Shown: positions 5,770 to 7,483 of the stretch, one piece after another | Layout: each line of letters begins with the position of its first letter | Numbering within the stretch: the first letter of the stretch is position 1 | Assembly: GCA_938008925.1 (NCBI GenBank) | Contig: CALLIQ010000511.1 | Location: forward strand, 1-7,483 | Reading direction: 5' to 3' | Source: an uncultured Acidimicrobiales bacterium | Lineage (GTDB): Bacteria > Actinomycetota > Acidimicrobiia > Acidimicrobiales > SZUA-35 | Length of the DNA stretch: 7,483 bases | Notes under the pieces: model-generated | Database searches by the model: none | What the model was told of the DNA's origin: nothing | The model's input: the letters and a program-made list of their open reading frames with translations, nothing else | Position numbers and translations under genes: made by a program

Positions 5770-6456
5770 TCAGATCGAGGCCGGTGGTCGATCGCTGGTC
5801 GCGGACTCCACGATCTCGCCGTCTCGCATCGTGATGATCGAATCGACTCGGTCGAGGATCCGACGTTCGTGTGTGGCGATCAGCACCGCGGACCCTCTGG
5901 TCGCGAGACCGCACAGCTCGTCCATGACGGCTCGGGCTCGTCCTTCGTCTTGGTGCGCGGTCGGTTCGTCAGCGACGAGCAGCAAGGGTTCCACGATCGC
6001 AGCGCGCGCCACCGCCGCCCGTTGCTGCTCGCCGAGCGAAACGTCGGCTGGAAAGCGCGGGCCGAGAGCCCGCAGCTCGAGGGAATCGATCAGTTCACCA
6101 CTGCGTCGTGGCGTCGGCCCGCCGAGTCGACCCGGCAGTTCGATGTTTTCTGCGATCGTGAGCTCGCCCATCAGACCGAGACCTTGAGGTACGAAGGCGA
6201 TGTGGTGCCACGAGTCGCCGAGATCGTGCCGCCGGTCGACCGAGCCGTCGTCGGGGGGTTCGGCGCCGACCACTAGGTTCACGAGCGTCGTCTTCCCCGA
6301 TCCCGATGGGCCGACGAGCGCGGTCGTCGTCCCCGGAGCGAGCGACAGGCTCACGCTGCGAACGGCGTGGATGGTCGCGCGTCCTGATCGATACCGACGG
6401 CTGACGTTCGTCAGCCGGATGATCGGCTCGGGACTCGATCGATCGCCCGAGATCAT
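5770..6456 (-). CDS. ABC transporter ATP-binding protein (MacB/LolD-like), divergent second ATPase
   Basis: Cytoplasmic ATPase subunit of an ABC system, 228 residues. It has Walker A GPSGSGKTT (49-57), Q-loop FVPQ (Gln91), a signature of the form SLGEQ (140-144) in place of LSGGQ, Walker B LLLVADEP with Asp163 and catalytic Glu164, and the switch His196 in ATHE. The segment between Walker A Lys55 and the Q-loop is 36 residues, about ten shorter than in its neighbour, so the subdomain there is trimmed. The ATG at 6456 overlaps the stop of the upstream ATPase as ATGA and has the Shine-Dalgarno GAGGTG eight bases before it; an upstream ATG at 6495 is therefore unlikely. It follows the other ATPase and a permease in one operon, as in MacB/LolCDE-type systems. 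Such systems act in extrusion or mechanotransmission rather than nutrient uptake. The substrate cannot be inferred. Confidence 0.9.
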   Translation of the reverse strand: MISGDRSSPEPIIRLTNVSRRYRSGRATIHAVRSVSLSLAPGTTTALVGPSGSGKTTLVNLVVGAEPPDDGSVDRRHDLGDSWHHIAFVPQGLGLMGELTIAENIELPGRLGGPTPRRSGELIDSLELRALGPRFPADVSLGEQQRAAVARAAIVEPLLLVADEPTAHQDEGRARAVMDELCGLATRGSAVLIATHERRILDRVDSIITMRDGEIVESATSDRPPASI

Positions 6457-7334
6457 GGCCGTGACACCTCGATCACCTCGCGTGCCGCATCCCACTCGAG
6501 CCGCGCTCGCCGACCGGCGAACCGCTCGCGGATCTCGGGCGGGAGCTGGAGCCGACCGGAGCGGTCGATGACAGCGAGCTCGGTCCCGGCGTGGGTGATC
6601 GACCCGACCGAACCCTCTCGCAACGTCACCACCTGTGTCATGCGTGGGAGCACCCGATCGTCGTGCGTCGCGACGATCACGGTCGTCCCGCGGGCTGCGA
6701 GCACGTCGATCGCGTCGAGGACGGCGAGCGCTCCTGCCGGATCCAGTTGTGCGGTCGGCTCGTCAGCGATGACCAGCGGGTGCCCGACCACCATCGCTCG
6801 CGCCAGTGCGAGGCGCTGTTGCTCACCGCCGGAGAGCATCGATGGCCGGTGGTCGCCGCGATCGGTCAGTGCCAGTGCGTGCAGCGCTTCGTCCGGAGTC
6901 GGACATCCCGCTCCTCGCCGTTGCCGCTGGAGGATCTGGCGCGCGCTGAGATGCTCGATGAGGTTGTCGGACGGCCGCTGATACACGTGGGTGACGAGTG
7001 CGGATCGACGGGCCGCCCGAGCCCGACCGTTGCGAGCGAACAGGTCCTCGCCGGCGATCTCGATCGACCCGACGGTCGGTTCGTCGAGCCCGGCGATCAT
7101 ACGGAGCAGTGACGACTTGCCGCTCCCCGACGGCCCGACGATGGCGGTGGCGGTTCCGGCGTCGATCTCGAGATCGACGCCGCGCACCGCCTGCACCCGT
7201 CCCGTGGTGGTCTGGTAGATCTTCACGACCTGGCGACACACGACCGCCGGAGGCGCTGGGTCTGGCCGGGGCGGTGGGTCTGGCTGCGGTGCTGGATCTG
7301 GCCGGGGCGGTGGGTCTGGCTGCGGCGCTGTCAC
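6453..7334 (-). CDS. ABC transporter ATPase with Pro/Asp-repeat N-terminus and C-terminal AbrB-like domain
   Basis: Cytoplasmic ATPase subunit, 293 residues from GTG 7334. Residues 2-29 are a Pro-rich repeat (PQPDPPPRPDPA twice), unlike other ATPases. The ABC domain (about 31-245) is complete: Walker A GPSGSGKSS (67-75), Q-loop Gln119, signature LSGGEQQR (167-174), Walker B LVIADEP (Asp191, Glu192) and switch His224. After the ATPase comes an extra segment, 252-293, beginning ELAVIDRSGRLQLPPEIRE (252-270). Its pattern of strand, D..GR..LP.EIRE helix and closing strand matches AbrB/SpoVT swapped-hairpin domains, which usually dimerise and bind DNA. The GTG overlaps the permease stop as GTGA, with GGGAG five bases upstream. 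The frame stays open to 7451, but that stretch encodes the permease tail in another frame, so the longer start is rejected. It likely pairs with the ATPase downstream. The role of the extra domain is inference; it may simply aid dimerisation. Confidence 0.88.
   Translation of the reverse strand: MTAPQPDPPPRPDPAPQPDPPPRPDPAPPAVVCRQVVKIYQTTTGRVQAVRGVDLEIDAGTATAIVGPSGSGKSSLLRMIAGLDEPTVGSIEIAGEDLFARNGRARAARRSALVTHVYQRPSDNLIEHLSARQILQRQRRGAGCPTPDEALHALALTDRGDHRPSMLSGGEQQRLALARAMVVGHPLVIADEPTAQLDPAGALAVLDAIDVLAARGTTVIVATHDDRVLPRMTQVVTLREGSVGSITHAGTELAVIDRSGRLQLPPEIRERFAGRRARLEWDAAREVIEVSRP
6465..6470 (-). promoter_or_regulatory. Shine-Dalgarno of the downstream ABC ATPase
   Basis: GAGGTG on the minus strand, eight bases before ATG 6456, within the last codons of the upstream ATPase. 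It settles the start in favour of the ATGA overlap. Confidence 0.7.
7252..7330. repeat. 36-bp in-frame tandem repeat (2.2 copies)
   Basis: Unit 7252-7287 is repeated at 7288-7323 with two substitutions, and seven more bases (7324-7330) begin a third copy. Each unit is itself made of two similar 18-bp halves. On the minus strand it encodes a 12-residue Pro/Asp repeat at the N-terminus of the ABC ATPase, starting just after the GTG start. Confidence 0.92.
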
Positions 7335-7483
7335 GACTGCTCCCGAAGCACGACGCCGTCTGGTCGGCGCCGACCCACCCGTTCCGCCAGCCAGACCGTC
7401 CCGCCGACCGCGGCGAGCATGGTCACGCAGGCGGCCAAGATCGCCGTCCACGGCGTCGCCGGGTCGAGGACCGGCGGGAGGTC
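7331..7483 (-). CDS. C-terminal end of an ABC permease, probably FtsX/MacB-like (partial)
   Basis: The window edge cuts this gene; only the last 50 codons and the TGA at 7331-7333 are visible. The frame is open from the edge. It encodes a hydrophobic stretch (visible residues 12-33, PWTAILAACVTMLAAVGGTVWL), consistent with a final transmembrane helix, then a positively charged, Arg-rich end that would face the cytoplasm. The stop overlaps the GTG of the ATPase gene by four bases. The order permease-ATPase-ATPase, the terminal helix and the tight coupling point to the transmembrane subunit of the same transporter. FtsX-like membership is inferred mainly from the MacB/LolD-type ATPases, since no diagnostic permease motif lies in the visible part. 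Confidence 0.65.
   Translation of the reverse strand, partial: DLPPVLDPATPWTAILAACVTMLAAVGGTVWLAERVGRRRPDGVVLREQS
7340..7344 (-). promoter_or_regulatory. Shine-Dalgarno of the repeat-bearing ABC ATPase
   Basis: GGGAG on the minus strand, five bases before GTG 7334, inside the permease gene. Together with the GTGA overlap it supports this start. Confidence 0.55.

Noticed and set aside
7252..7330. Possible CRISPR-like array
   Set aside because: The 36-bp units are directly contiguous without spacers and encode an in-frame Pro-rich peptide, so this is a coding tandem repeat.
7335..7451. Longer ABC ATPase starting at 7451
   Set aside because: This stretch encodes the hydrophobic permease tail in another frame, and the GTGA overlap with a Shine-Dalgarno gives a natural start at 7334.

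Overview
The window is GC-rich and densely coding. Its genes resemble those of a high-GC actinobacterium, possibly of the Acidimicrobiia (for example an Ilumatobacter-like marine lineage). That placement is inferred from protein style, codon use (GCC, GAC, GTC and CTC dominate) and TANNNT -10 boxes set directly against start codons, a pattern common in Actinomycetota. No rRNA or marker gene is present to confirm it.

Layout. Positions 17-994 (-) encode a diacylglycerol/sphingosine-type lipid kinase. A 112-bp divergent intergenic region (995-1106) carries outward-facing promoters and a TTGACC-N4-GGTCAA palindrome. Positions 1107-2860 (+) hold the two-gene operon etfB-etfA, the FAD-containing electron transfer flavoprotein that collects electrons from acyl-CoA dehydrogenases. 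A strong UUCG-capped terminator (2895-2946) closes the operon and abuts the promoter of an M20-family zinc metallopeptidase (2977-4374, +). That gene runs convergently into, and overlaps by 40 bp, a minus-strand gene for a degenerate Hsp70/actin-fold ATPase-like protein (4335-5651). Positions 5770-7483 (-) hold the distal part of an ABC operon. It comprises the C-terminal end of an apparent FtsX/MacB-type permease (cut by the window edge), an ATPase with a Pro/Asp repeat N-terminus and a C-terminal AbrB-like hairpin domain, and a second, divergent ATPase. The three genes are joined by GTGA and ATGA overlaps.

How the genes work together. EtfB and EtfA form one heterodimer. The two ATPases and the permease probably form one MacB/LolCDE-like transporter, perhaps with an asymmetric ATPase pair. 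The kinase, the peptidase and the Hsp70-like protein have no obvious shared pathway. Genes that begin transcription units appear leaderless, whereas genes inside operons have Shine-Dalgarno sequences.

I see no mobile element, CRISPR array, RNA gene or phage signature. I did not find a complete novel system. The least ordinary items are the ABC ATPase-AbrB fusion, the degenerate Hsp70-like protein, the palindrome in the etfBA promoter, and three short tandem repeats, all within or at the ends of genes. No gene-free stretch exceeds 120 bp.
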